IMG/VR virus record: IMGVR_UViG_3300031876_000235
Span: 1-43,009 of that record
Strand: one strand, 5' to 3'
Origin: a virus
Length of the DNA: 43,009 nt
Shown here: one piece after another, positions 23,789 through 31,770 of the stretch
How the letters are laid out: every line of letters starts with the position of its first letter
Position numbering within the stretch: the stretch's first letter is position 1
Notes under the pieces: model-generated
The model's database searches: none
The model's input: the letters and a program-made list of their open reading frames with translations, nothing else
Told to the model about the DNA's origin: nothing
Translations under genes and position numbers: made by a program

Positions 23789-24673
23789 CTACGTTATGCC
23801 TGTGACTTCGCATATAGCTTGAGGCCGCTTTATTCTGGGCACAACCGCCTCATACACTTTGAAAAAGTGGTTCATGTCTCTAAGCTGAATATAGAAGGTT
23901 TTCAAGTCCTGAGCCGCGCACAAGTCTGCGTTTTCCGCTCCAGACTGCAATAGCAAGGCGCTGTCTGTTCCGCCGTCAGCAGCCTTCAAAGCAGGCGTAA
24001 CATATACTTTTCCACCCATCAACTCTTTGATTTTGTCGATTTGCATCACAGCCGTGGTGCCTATGAAAGTGTGCGCATCCAAGAATGCTGAAGGCTGAAG
24101 TATCAGGTCGTATGGTCCGTAGAAGTTGTCTGCCACAAGCTCCTCCATAGCTGCTTTAGCGCTGTTAACAGCGTTTGGAGATGTCGCCCATGCACCCACG
24201 CTTGCCACGGTGTTGCGTCCAGTAGCAGTGGCTAAGCCCTCTATTCCAAGCTTGGGGCTTCCAGCATACTCGCCTGTGAGAATAAGCTCGTCTTCAAGCT
24301 GGGCTACCTGCAAGGCTGCGCTTTCAGCGTTTGCTGTGTCCAATGGTGTGCCTTTGCGTCTGCTTGCAATTATGTCTCGCCAATGAATCCTAAAGTCTTT
24401 GTGAATGATGGGCACTATGAGGCTTTTTCGAGTGTATCTGATGATGTCTTCCGCTGGTGTTTCGCCGTACATGCTGACCGTTGCTGGACTCATCTCAGTA
24501 AGCTCGTCCCACTGGACTTCCATGACGCCTACATCAGCCAGGTGATAGAGTGGCAAAACTTTTCTGCCCACGAGCACGCGTCTTGCAGCCTTCACCACAG
24601 CCTCGTCAAGCTGCTTCCACTCTTCTTCGATCAGTGGCGCTTGGGCTCTCCCAACAAGCTGTAAAGGCTCCAT
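23789..24673 (-). CDS. Major capsid protein, encapsulin-like (HK97 fold)
   Basis: The 294-aa protein resembles encapsulin/linocin-M18 family shells: an N-terminal APLIEEEWKQLDEAVVKAARRVL helix pair, an E-loop with IVPIIHKDFRIHWRD, the spine-helix segment ANAESAALQVAQLEDELILTG, GPYDLILQPSAF, MGGKVYVTPAL and a C-terminal FFKVYEAVVPRIKRPQAIC. In this window it lies after scaffold-like and decoration genes and shares the element with portal, protease and terminase, so it is the virion capsid rather than a cargo compartment. Length is close to family-1 encapsulins. No N-terminal delta/scaffold domain is present; a separate scaffold is encoded upstream. Confidence 0.85.
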   Translation of the reverse strand: MEPLQLVGRAQAPLIEEEWKQLDEAVVKAARRVLVGRKVLPLYHLADVGVMEVQWDELTEMSPATVSMYGETPAEDIIRYTRKSLIVPIIHKDFRIHWRDIIASRRKGTPLDTANAESAALQVAQLEDELILTGEYAGSPKLGIEGLATATGRNTVASVGAWATSPNAVNSAKAAMEELVADNFYGPYDLILQPSAFLDAHTFIGTTAVMQIDKIKELMGGKVYVTPALKAADGGTDSALLLQSGAENADLCAAQDLKTFYIQLRDMNHFFKVYEAVVPRIKRPQAICEVTGIT

Positions 24674-24675
24674 CC

Positions 24676-25185
24676 CTAAATCACCAGCCTCACCATGATG
24701 GATTTGTCTGCAGCTGAAGCGTCAACACTTTCCTCAGCATAAGCCACAATTGGACCATAAGGCGGAATGCTTCCGATTTCTGTTAGGTCTGGCTGAGCAG
24801 CGGTAGAAGTTACAGCGGTGGCTCCGGAGGGAACGCTAACCGATATAAGGGCAGCGGCCTTCAGTTTCCCGTTTGCAGCACAAACCAGCGATGCGCCTTT
24901 AACAACGTTGTTTCCGCTTGCCAAAGTGGCTACAACAACGGCTGGGGCCTTCAAAACGTGGACTGAATGCTTATCCGGAAAAGCATCCGCAATCGGATAC
25001 CTTGCATCAGCATCCACAACGCCTAAAGGCTTCTGCTCTCCGTCTCCAGCAAGCACTACTTGATGGTCGCCAGTGCCCTTCTTAACGAAAAGTCCAGGCT
25101 TTATGGTTGCGCCTTCGGTTACAAGCTCCTCAACAAGTGGCGAACCGCCAACCAAAATCGCGTTTGATGGCTTAACAAAAGGCAT
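24676..25185 (-). CDS. Capsid decoration protein
   Basis: This 169-aa Ala/Val/Gly-rich beta protein has TEGATIKPGLFVKKGTGDHQVV and KPLGVVDADARYPIADAF, then VVKGASLVCAANGKLKAAA, a pattern known in DUF2190/lambda-gpD-like head decoration proteins. It is directly upstream of the capsid gene (2-bp gap), the standard position. It would cap the capsid surface and stabilise it after DNA filling. Confidence 0.7.
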   Translation of the reverse strand: MPFVKPSNAILVGGSPLVEELVTEGATIKPGLFVKKGTGDHQVVLAGDGEQKPLGVVDADARYPIADAFPDKHSVHVLKAPAVVVATLASGNNVVKGASLVCAANGKLKAAALISVSVPSGATAVTSTAAQPDLTEIGSIPPYGPIVAYAEESVDASAADKSIMVRLVI

Positions 25186-25191
25186 GGCTCA

Positions 25192-25539
25192 TCACTCCTT
25201 ATGGAACAAATCGCCCACAGTAAGCCCTGACTCGCTTCTGCCTTCTGCCCCGGCGCTGCGAATGTTTTTGACAGTGCCCTTGACGCTGTTAACGCTTTTC
25301 TGCACAAGCTTAAGCTGCGCAAGATCCAGCCTCTTCAGCTCATCTTCGGAAAAGTTAGCCTTTTCAAGGATATCCTTGATGGCTGCTTGCTTCTCCTTCT
25401 CAACGTAAGCAGTCAACGTTTGCATCGCTTCTGCAATGGTTTGCCTTAGTTTCTCGTTTTCAGCTTCAAACTCTGCAATCCTCGCCTTCAAAGCTTCAAC
25501 GTCTTCTGTTTGCTGTTCTTTTTCACTCATTTTTTTCAC
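25192..25539 (-). CDS. Scaffold-like coiled-coil protein
   Basis: The 115-aa protein is dominated by a long coiled coil (EDVEALKARIAEFEAENEKLRQ to YVEKEKQAAIKDIL), a hinge and SEDELKRLDLAQLKLVQKSV, the kind of helical domain seen in capsid scaffolds and in HK97-type delta domains. The position just before the decoration and capsid genes fits a scaffold that nucleates prohead assembly. Start GTG, with an internal ATG three codons on. It heads the minus-strand capsid operon; TATA-like boxes lie at 25569 and 25614. Confidence 0.6.
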   Translation of the reverse strand: MKKMSEKEQQTEDVEALKARIAEFEAENEKLRQTIAEAMQTLTAYVEKEKQAAIKDILEKANFSEDELKRLDLAQLKLVQKSVNSVKGTVKNIRSAGAEGRSESGLTVGDLFHKE

Positions 25540-25568
25540 TCAAGAGAAGACAGCTGGCAAAATGCAAT

Positions 25569-25626
25569 ATTATTATACTTGATTTTACTTTGGTAAAATC
25601 TCCATGGACTTTATATTATACCAAAG
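25569..25626 (-). promoter_or_regulatory. Capsid-operon promoter region with inverted repeat
   Basis: Minus-strand AAGTATAATAATATTG near 25573 would start transcription close to the scaffold gene. Upstream, CTTTGGTA (25588-25595) and TACCAAAG (25619-25626) form an 8-bp inverted repeat with a 23-bp spacer. The GTATAATAATA core recurs near 28616. Confidence 0.5.
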
Positions 25627-25647
25627 CAGAATTTTCATGGAAAAAGA

Positions 25648-25663
25648 TTTCACTTAAGTGAAA
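25648..25663. promoter_or_regulatory. 16-bp perfect palindrome TTTCACTTAAGTGAAA
   Basis: A perfect palindrome in the divergent region between the capsid operon (minus) and a membrane-protein gene (plus). It is a probable dimeric regulator site. Confidence 0.5.
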
Positions 25664-25759
25664 CATATGCGAATTTGCTTAACAGCAGATGATTAAAATC
25701 TGTTCTTCTATGGATTCCAAGGTTAATATTGTTGCTCACCACCAATTCAATTCTGTTTT

Positions 25760-26080
25760 TTGGGATATGTAGTAGTTCGAGACCTTGCTCTTGGGGGCGT
25801 TGTTACCATTATCGGGATATTTGGAAATATACTTTATTTCCTTTGGTTTGCCAGTTTTGCCAGAGCAATGGATAAGTTACAGAAAAGAATCGAAGAACAG
25901 ATTCTAGTTGAATTTAGGAAGCGAAGGTTAACAGGGAGATGGAGATTTGTTCCTGTTGTTATCTTTTGTGAAGTGCTATTGGTTGCCTCAGCACTCCACA
26001 CCTTTTGGAGATTAATTGGTTGTTGTTGGCTCCTATATAGAAAAGGCGAGCTAAATAGAATATTAGACCGTAACACTTGA
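25760..26080 (+). CDS. Small two-TM membrane protein
   Basis: The 106-aa protein from a TTG start has hydrophobic LGGVVTIIGIFGNILYFLWFASF and FVPVVIFCEVLLVASALHTFW segments with a basic/acidic cytoplasmic loop (KLQKRIEEQILVEFRKRRL) between. No family is recognised. It opens the plus-strand accessory block inserted between capsid and protease genes. Start choice is weak as no clear ribosome site is seen. Confidence 0.5.
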   Translation: MGYVVVRDLALGGVVTIIGIFGNILYFLWFASFARAMDKLQKRIEEQILVEFRKRRLTGRWRFVPVVIFCEVLLVASALHTFWRLIGCCWLLYRKGELNRILDRNT

Positions 26081-26170
26081 TTCAACAGCGAAGGAAAGGC
26101 TAAACCTTAATTTGCAACACAAACCTCATCTATACAACAGAACCTGAAATCTAAATAATGCGGGAAGTAT

Positions 26171-26662
26171 GTGTCAGAATTAGAAGCACTTAAAGTAATC
26201 CATGATGAAGTTGTCAGGCGATTTCAGTATGAAAGTGAAAGAACTAAGCGCCTTGACGACAAGGCAAGTAACGTTATGGGTTTTGTAGGAATCATTACAG
26301 GTCTTGTTTCTGGTCTTGGTGCGCTTGCTTTAAAAGTTCCTACAAATCTCATAGAAGTGACTGCAGCAATATTGTTTTTCCTTACGATCATAGCTTTGAT
26401 TTGTTCTTTCGTTTTTAGCTTAATTGGATATCAAATTAAGAGATTTACAGTTGTGCCAGACGCCTATTTCTTAATCGGTGCCTATGAAGGGAAGGATAAA
26501 GAGCGGATTCTTCGAGACCTTAATGATAATTATGCTGTTGCTATAGAGGAGAATATGACGCTGAATAACCGAAAAGTCACTCATATCAATAGAGCGATGT
26601 ATGCTTTGTTCCTGGCCATTCTTTTAATTCCACTTTTCGTGTTTTTCACCTTGATTGAATAA
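26171..26662 (+). CDS. Pycsar/SLATT-like three-TM membrane protein
   Basis: This 163-aa protein (GTG start) has a soluble helical N terminus ending ERTKRLDDKASNVMGFVGII, the RLDxKAxxxxGFxGxI pattern that precedes the first membrane helix in Pycsar-effector/SLATT-like proteins, then two adjacent TM helices (GFVGIITGLVSGLGALAL and AAILFFLTIIALICSFVFSL), an intracellular region and a terminal TM (AMYALFLAILLIPLFVFFTL). Related families form pores in abortive defence. No cyclase partner is visible, so a lone effector or superinfection-exclusion role is inference. Confidence 0.6.
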   Translation: MSELEALKVIHDEVVRRFQYESERTKRLDDKASNVMGFVGIITGLVSGLGALALKVPTNLIEVTAAILFFLTIIALICSFVFSLIGYQIKRFTVVPDAYFLIGAYEGKDKERILRDLNDNYAVAIEENMTLNNRKVTHINRAMYALFLAILLIPLFVFFTLIE

Positions 26663-26679
26663 AATCTAAAGGAGGTGAG

Positions 26680-26865
26680 GTGGTGAATAAGGAAGAAAGC
26701 GAGCAGGAAAAGGAAAAAGAAAAAGATTATAAGGCAATTATAAGAGCACGAGCAGACAAAACGGGAGGTCTAAGGCAAACACTAAAAGAAGCAAAAGAAG
26801 AAACAGAACAAAGATCTCTAAGGCAGAAAATTGAGTTAGCTAAAGAAAAGAAAAAAGAGGAATGA
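26680..26865 (+). CDS. Short charged coiled-coil protein
   Basis: The 61-aa protein starts with tandem GTG codons behind a GGAGGTGAGG site, a strong Shine-Dalgarno. It is almost all Lys/Glu/Arg/Gln and predicted as one long helix (QEKEKEKDYKAIIRARAD...). No family. It follows the Pycsar/SLATT-like gene by 17 bp and probably shares its transcript. Confidence 0.55.
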   Translation: MVNKEESEQEKEKEKDYKAIIRARADKTGGLRQTLKEAKEETEQRSLRQKIELAKEKKKEE

Positions 26866-26919
26866 AAAAGCTCAAGTCTGTTTAAATCTGTTTTGCGCCG
26901 TAATCGACCCCGCGTCTGT

Positions 26920-28284
26920 TCAAACCATTATTTCCAACTGTTTGACGAGGACATTTACTTTCGCCTTTAGAGCGTCTGCGGATTCGTAGCCTTCAAGTTG
27001 TTTTCTGATGTTTTCTGGTAGAGCTTTAGCTTCTTGCAGTTCTGGGTTATATTTCACGGTTATGCCGTATTGCAGTGAACGTTTCACAATGCGTTCATAG
27101 ATTACGTTGCGTTCGGGTTGCGTGTATTCCTCTCGGAAGGCTCCCCAGCGGGCCAAAGCGTTTTGGCATCTGTCTTCGGGAACAAGCGGATAAGCGTAGT
27201 TCACCGGGTCAGCATAATCCTCTTCGTCTTGCGGATAATCTGCGGGCGGCGTTAAATGTCCTTTGTCTTCACGGAATTTAATGCCGTATTTCTTTTCTCT
27301 TGCTTCAGCGGCTTCATGCAGTTTCTCTCTTTCGCCTTCCTCTTGGGCTTGGGCTAAGCCTTCACGTCTCTCTGGCAACAGCTTGTAAACGTCTTCGCCT
27401 ATCCATTCGAGAATTTGGTCCATCTGCTCATCCGTTAAATTATAATGCTCCATAAAGCGTTCTCTGTCAGTTTTTGGCTCTCCTTCCCTTCTTTCCTGAT
27501 TCAAACTATCACCTTCCTTCTTTATTGCGGGTTCAAATGTCCCATCGTGAGCTTGACAGTGTTTGCGGGCTTCACTCTCGCTCCAAGTTTCAACAGGATA
27601 ACGGTAAGCCTGCTCAACAGAGCCGGCGTCTTTTTCGCCTTTAGGTTTGCCAAAAATCACGCGATAAGTTTTACTGTTGTGTTTACGGTCTCCGCTACCC
27701 ACTATGTCAAGCGTTTCTGGGTCTCTAAGCCTGCAAGAGTGCTCGTTTGGATAAGGGTTAGCACCTTTGAGTTTGCCGTTTATTCCTATCCCGCATAGTG
27801 GATAGCTGCATCTCCCCGTCCAGCTTCCAACAGCCACATGATCAATGAAGATGTCACGCATGACATAGTCGTAGTGTTTACCGTTGAACTCGCCAGCTTG
27901 TGGAACACAATCAAAGAAAAATCCTATGCTTACGCTTTTAACTCTGCCCTTCTTTATGTCAGCCAAATACTGCGGGCTGCAACGGTTCTTGAAGAAGGTT
28001 AAATCAGCCTTCACGCGGTCTTCTTCAAAAACTGCTGAGGCTACACGCCCCCGAATGTCCTCAGCCTTTGTCAGAATAACCTCAGCTGGGTGATTTTCGA
28101 CTATCCAAGCGTTTTGAGCGGTTAACGTGGCTTCCCCGATTTCCTCAGCGGGCTCGTAGACGAGCATGCCATCATAGTCGTAAACATCTTCCCTTGTGAT
28201 TACTGCTGGCACAACAAGGCTTTCATCGTCTTCTCTGATTTCAAACTTGCCAGCTTCAACGGATTTTAAGGCATACATTCTCAT
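26920..28284 (-). CDS. Prohead protease-like (DUF2213) protein with C-terminal extension
   Basis: From MRMYALKSVEAGKF the protein has 454 aa (an 18-codon extension is possible). Residues about 10-170 follow the DUF2213/S78-like prohead protease plan: VPAVITREDVYDYDGMLVY, IVENHPAEVI, IRGRVASAVFEEDRVKADLTFF, KGRVKSVSIGFFFD and IFIDHVAVG. Later WSESEARKHCQAHDGTFEPA and, near the C terminus, YPLVPEDRCQNALARWGAFREEY, elements frequently fused in such phage proteins. A role in prohead maturation fits its location next to portal; the long C terminus may serve as internal scaffold or cargo (inference). Confidence 0.68.
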   Translation of the reverse strand: MRMYALKSVEAGKFEIREDDESLVVPAVITREDVYDYDGMLVYEPAEEIGEATLTAQNAWIVENHPAEVILTKAEDIRGRVASAVFEEDRVKADLTFFKNRCSPQYLADIKKGRVKSVSIGFFFDCVPQAGEFNGKHYDYVMRDIFIDHVAVGSWTGRCSYPLCGIGINGKLKGANPYPNEHSCRLRDPETLDIVGSGDRKHNSKTYRVIFGKPKGEKDAGSVEQAYRYPVETWSESEARKHCQAHDGTFEPAIKKEGDSLNQERREGEPKTDRERFMEHYNLTDEQMDQILEWIGEDVYKLLPERREGLAQAQEEGEREKLHEAAEAREKKYGIKFREDKGHLTPPADYPQDEEDYADPVNYAYPLVPEDRCQNALARWGAFREEYTQPERNVIYERIVKRSLQYGITVKYNPELQEAKALPENIRKQLEGYESADALKAKVNVLVKQLEIMV

Positions 28285-28353
28285 GGTTAACCAACTCTTG
28301 CTTTTCAAGATGGAAAATGTGCGAGTTTGAACCCGCATTTGAAAGCGTTTCAG

Positions 28354-28578
28354 TTACGCTTTCGCTTGTTCATCAACGTATTCGGCAAAGCTGATTGCTA
28401 TGCTGCCCGCAAGTCCGAAGGCAAAGAGGATGCTTGGAATTGTGCCTGCCGGAAAAACTGTGTAATTCAGCATTATCAGAACCGCTTCAAGTGGTAACCC
28501 CATGAAAAGCAACGCTACGCCGAACATGATGCCGTAGATAACGCCTTTCGTCAGCTTATGCCCAGCACGAGACGTCAT
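28354..28578 (-). CDS. Small two-TM protein between portal and protease
   Basis: This 74-aa protein has a short charged N terminus, then GVIYGIMFGVALLFMGLPLEAVLIML and IPSILFAFGLAGSIAISFA, two probable membrane helices, and a short polar tail. Similar small membrane proteins occur in phage structural modules, sometimes as holins. It is separately promoted by a TATA near 28616, which shares a core with the capsid-operon promoter. Confidence 0.55.
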   Translation of the reverse strand: MTSRAGHKLTKGVIYGIMFGVALLFMGLPLEAVLIMLNYTVFPAGTIPSILFAFGLAGSIAISFAEYVDEQAKA

Positions 28579-28620
28579 TCACATTTCACCTCGCAAAAAA
28601 GGAACCCAAGCTGCCTTATT

Positions 28621-28638
28621 ATTATACCTAAGTATAAT
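28621..28638. promoter_or_regulatory. Palindrome ATTATAC-CTAA-GTATAAT over a promoter
   Basis: Two 7-bp arms separated by CTAA lie directly after the portal stop. On the minus strand they carry GTATAATAATA, the same 11-bp core as at the capsid-operon promoter, about 26 nt before a start site for the 74-aa gene. Confidence 0.5.
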
Positions 28639-28639
28639 G

Positions 28640-30085
28640 TTATTGCCGTTTCAAGTCGTAGTCTTCCACCCAGCGGTAAAAAGTGGTGAGACTTATGCCC
28701 AAGTCTCTGCAGATCTTGTTAACGCTGTGACCAGCAGCAATCCTATCAGCAAGCAGCTTATCAACAGGCTTGCCGAACTTGCGTTCCAGCTCCAGCTTCC
28801 GCGTCGACGTTGCTGAAGTGGTGTTTTGGAAAACCCCGCTTTGAACCTTGCTTAAGCCTAAAACCACATCGCCTCCTGGAATCCTCTCAAAGCCTTCAAG
28901 CTGCCTAATCTCGTTAACTGTAATCCAGTTGGTTTTAAGCTCTAAGCTGCGGGTTTTATCCAATTCCGCGGCTGCTTGGTCTCTCAGGTTTATCTCGAAG
29001 CCGCCAAGCCACTTAATCCGGTAATGCACGTCTGGAATCTGCTTGGTTTCCATCAGGCGGTCAATCAAATCCATAATGCCTGGTTCATAACGGCTTTGGC
29101 AATCGCTGATCAGCTTGAAGTATTCGCGTTCGTTCACTTCGCTTCCAGCCAGCTGTCCAGCTTGAGCGCCTCGCAAAATAGCCATTGGAATGCTTGTTCC
29201 AGCGCTGATGTTTTCCATGATGGGCATGTAATATGGCTCTGGATCTAAGGCTCTCCCTGCTAAGCCTTTGAACTCGATTGTCGTGTTTTCGTCTGCCCAC
29301 ATGCTCGTCTGCGCCGTAAGCGGACCCCACTCACGCTTATACTGGTCTATCTGATCTTTTGTGGCGCCTTTAACTGTTACGACTGGGAAGCCGCTTCCGT
29401 AGCGGTACATGGTTTGCCCCATGCCCCAACGAATGTTCCGCAGAACGGTCAAGTCGTCCCAGACAGGCTCTAAGACGCTTATGCCCTTATACCCAGGCTC
29501 AAGCTTCCGAGTGGCAAAGTGAATGACACGGCTAAAATGGACCTCAACCTCTTCTCTGCTGCTTACCTTAACCTTATAGAGTTCTGGCAGTCCAAACCTT
29601 TCGCTGTTCCTATCCTCGTCCACCTTAACCTCTGTGACCATGGGCGGACTGTAAGCTTCCAAACCCACGATTTTCTCAGGCGACAGGACGGGAGCCTTCA
29701 ACGCGGGAGCCTTATCCTGATAGCCAATAACCACTATGCTCCAGCCATAAGCCCTCTCGAAAACAGCAGCCTGCGTGAAAACATCCTTAGCGTTAAGCAG
29801 AAGCAAAACCTTCTGGACAGCCTCGTCAAACTCCTCCTCGTCAAAGCCTTTCTCAAGCGGTTCAACCTCAAACCAATTATCAAAAACGTCATGAGCAACA
29901 GCAAACACAATTCTATGGGCAACAGGCTCACGCTTAACAGCAAAAGTTATGTTCGCATCCGTAATAGGCTGCCCAAACTCGGCGCCCAAACCAGTGTAAA
30001 CACGCTGAAGCTCAGCTTGCGTTCTGCTGGGAACAGAATGAATCCCAAAAAGTTTCTGGGCTAAAAGCTGCCTAACGTTAACCAT
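28640..30085 (-). CDS. Portal protein with C-terminal helix-turn-helix
   Basis: From MVNVRQLLAQKLFG the protein has 481 aa. It shows the DUF1073-type portal plan: ITDANITFAVKREPVAHRIV, FERAYGWSIVVIGY, HFSRVIHFATRKL, GISVLEPVWDDLTVLRNIRWGM and GTSIPMAILRGAQAGQLAGSE, the last marking the clip/wing region. The last 45 residues, DKLLADRIAAGHSVNKICRDLGIS plus TTFYRWVEDYDLK, form a clean resolvase-type helix-turn-helix. Portals rarely carry one. It overlaps the RHH gene upstream by 8 bp and is preceded by GGGGGCTGAG. Confidence 0.8.
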   Translation of the reverse strand: MVNVRQLLAQKLFGIHSVPSRTQAELQRVYTGLGAEFGQPITDANITFAVKREPVAHRIVFAVAHDVFDNWFEVEPLEKGFDEEEFDEAVQKVLLLLNAKDVFTQAAVFERAYGWSIVVIGYQDKAPALKAPVLSPEKIVGLEAYSPPMVTEVKVDEDRNSERFGLPELYKVKVSSREEVEVHFSRVIHFATRKLEPGYKGISVLEPVWDDLTVLRNIRWGMGQTMYRYGSGFPVVTVKGATKDQIDQYKREWGPLTAQTSMWADENTTIEFKGLAGRALDPEPYYMPIMENISAGTSIPMAILRGAQAGQLAGSEVNEREYFKLISDCQSRYEPGIMDLIDRLMETKQIPDVHYRIKWLGGFEINLRDQAAAELDKTRSLELKTNWITVNEIRQLEGFERIPGGDVVLGLSKVQSGVFQNTTSATSTRKLELERKFGKPVDKLLADRIAAGHSVNKICRDLGISLTTFYRWVEDYDLKRQ

Positions 30086-30221
30086 GCTTCTCAGCCCCCG
30101 CCCTTGCTTCACGCAAAACCTGACGAATCACATCTTGGACTGTGCGAGCCCCACGTCTCTTCTGTTCACGCATAAGCCACTCATACAATTCTGCGTCAAC
30201 GCTCTGCTGGAAAATGGGCAT
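30078..30221 (-). CDS. Ribbon-helix-helix regulator
   Basis: The 47-aa protein from MPIFQQSVDAEL has a short strand (PIFQQSVDAELYEWLMREQ), a first helix and a second helix RTVQDVIRQVLREARAG, the size and plan of CopG/Arc-type RHH DNA-binding proteins. The promoter at 30241 puts transcription start on its ATG, and its stop overlaps the portal start, so it could autoregulate the portal operon. Confidence 0.65.
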   Translation of the reverse strand: MPIFQQSVDAELYEWLMREQKRRGARTVQDVIRQVLREARAGAEKHG

Positions 30222-30240
30222 GCACTCAACACCAACAACA

Positions 30241-30250
30241 ATATTTAAAG
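30241..30250 (-). promoter_or_regulatory. Leaderless promoter of the portal operon
   Basis: Minus-strand CTTTAAATAT lies 25 nt before the ATG at 30221, preceded by a GGG/AA BRE-like stretch. Transcription would start at the ATG itself. Confidence 0.6.
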
Positions 30251-30438
30251 CCCAAAAATAAAAGAAATTCTGAAACAAAACTTTAATTAAAATCCAATTT
30301 AAAAAGAACACACAATTAAGGCTTTTTTAAGCTTGTGACATGCCTAAACCGTAACTTGGCATACTCCCATTAATTAAAACCCAAACATAGAGAGATAACT
30401 TCTTATTTCTGTAATTGGGCTTCTTTTCTGGTGACAAG

Positions 30439-31770
30439 ATGATAAGGGAAGTTAATTGCATCGAATTAGCAGATGGAACAAGGTTAGAAATCAAAATAAA
30501 AGACGAGTGGTTTAAGAAACAAGATATAAAGAAAGCTTTAAAAAACATAATAGTAGCCACCAGAGTCGATGAAACAAAATCAGTCCTAAGATTCTTTTTT
30601 GTACATCCAAGCTACTTCAGAACCTTTGAAGACCTAGGTTTACCACTATTGTTCGTGCCTATAGTGGAGAACTACACCAAATATCAATCCAGAATAACCG
30701 ACATCATACAAACATCGAAAGAAACAGCAAACGTTGAGTTCTCTGAATTTGGCAAGAAAATAGCTCCAATAATTATAGAAGTACTCATCAACCCTCTGTC
30801 CCAATGGGTAGAAGAAACCCAAAGAATTCCACAGAAATCTGAAGAAGAGCTCAAACAACAATTCATTCTTGGCGCTATCGAAAAAGTAGAGGAGGCAACT
30901 GGTAAAAAAGACGCAATCAAGAGATTCGTGAAGAAATATGTCTCGCCAGAAATATTCTCAGCAGCATTAAGCCTCGTAAGAACTTTGTTCTATCTTTTCT
31001 CCAACGCACTCACAGAGAAGGGATTAGAACGATACATTCTACTCGCACAGGAAGTTTGTGACCAAGATACTGAGGTATGCAACAAAACGGCAGATGCTCT
31101 CCTTGAATGCGGTCTGGTTACCCCACTGATGACTGTTTCCGTCTGCGTCAACAAATATTGCAAACACACCGAAATAACAATTTCTGACAGAATACCTGAA
31201 GCGAGATGCGGAAAATGTAACAGTGATACACTCTCAGTCACATTCACCTTTATCAACGAACCGTACTTGTGGCTAAAAGACAAGATGCTCGACATGCATG
31301 CCTTCCTGTATTCATACATAGACTCAAAAAGCACTCAAGAATATGTAAATGGTAAACTAACACCAGACTTACAATGTTATCCCACCACTTATATCCGGAA
31401 TATTTCCAATGACAACGAAAGGGAGGTTGATGCCCTCCTGTACTCAACGAAAAATAAGAGGGCTTTAGCAATAGAAATTAAAATACACCAAGTCCGCAGT
31501 CAACTACCATCAGAAAGGCTCCATGCTATCCTTAACGATGATCTAAAGCAACTAATAGAAACCATGCGCCAAATAGGCCTAAAAACTGGTTGCTACATCA
31601 CGAACCTCAAAATTTCCGAAGAAGAGATACAACATATTAAAGAAAATGTCATTCCCCAACTGGTAGAAAGAAGCAACGGAAAAAGCATCGAAATTATTAG
31701 CGCAACGGATGAAACAACTTTCCTAAATAAACTTGACACACTAATTGGCAGTATCCGAAAACTCACCTAG
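30439..31770 (+). CDS. Putative PD-(D/E)XK nuclease with zinc ribbon
   Basis: The 443-aa protein (ATG after GGTGAC; an earlier TTG is possible) has a helical N-terminal half, a zinc-ribbon-like pair CVNKYC...CGKC around residues 240-265, then near the C terminus REVDALLYS followed by ALAIEIKIH, i.e. D-x(n)-ExK, the metal site of restriction-like nucleases. Between them is a helical region. No precise family is recognised; the arrangement resembles nucleases of defence or transposon-associated systems. It lies upstream of a large membrane protein in the same direction, so a two-gene unit is possible. Confidence 0.6.
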   Translation: MIREVNCIELADGTRLEIKIKDEWFKKQDIKKALKNIIVATRVDETKSVLRFFFVHPSYFRTFEDLGLPLLFVPIVENYTKYQSRITDIIQTSKETANVEFSEFGKKIAPIIIEVLINPLSQWVEETQRIPQKSEEELKQQFILGAIEKVEEATGKKDAIKRFVKKYVSPEIFSAALSLVRTLFYLFSNALTEKGLERYILLAQEVCDQDTEVCNKTADALLECGLVTPLMTVSVCVNKYCKHTEITISDRIPEARCGKCNSDTLSVTFTFINEPYLWLKDKMLDMHAFLYSYIDSKSTQEYVNGKLTPDLQCYPTTYIRNISNDNEREVDALLYSTKNKRALAIEIKIHQVRSQLPSERLHAILNDDLKQLIETMRQIGLKTGCYITNLKISEEEIQHIKENVIPQLVERSNGKSIEIISATDETTFLNKLDTLIGSIRKLT

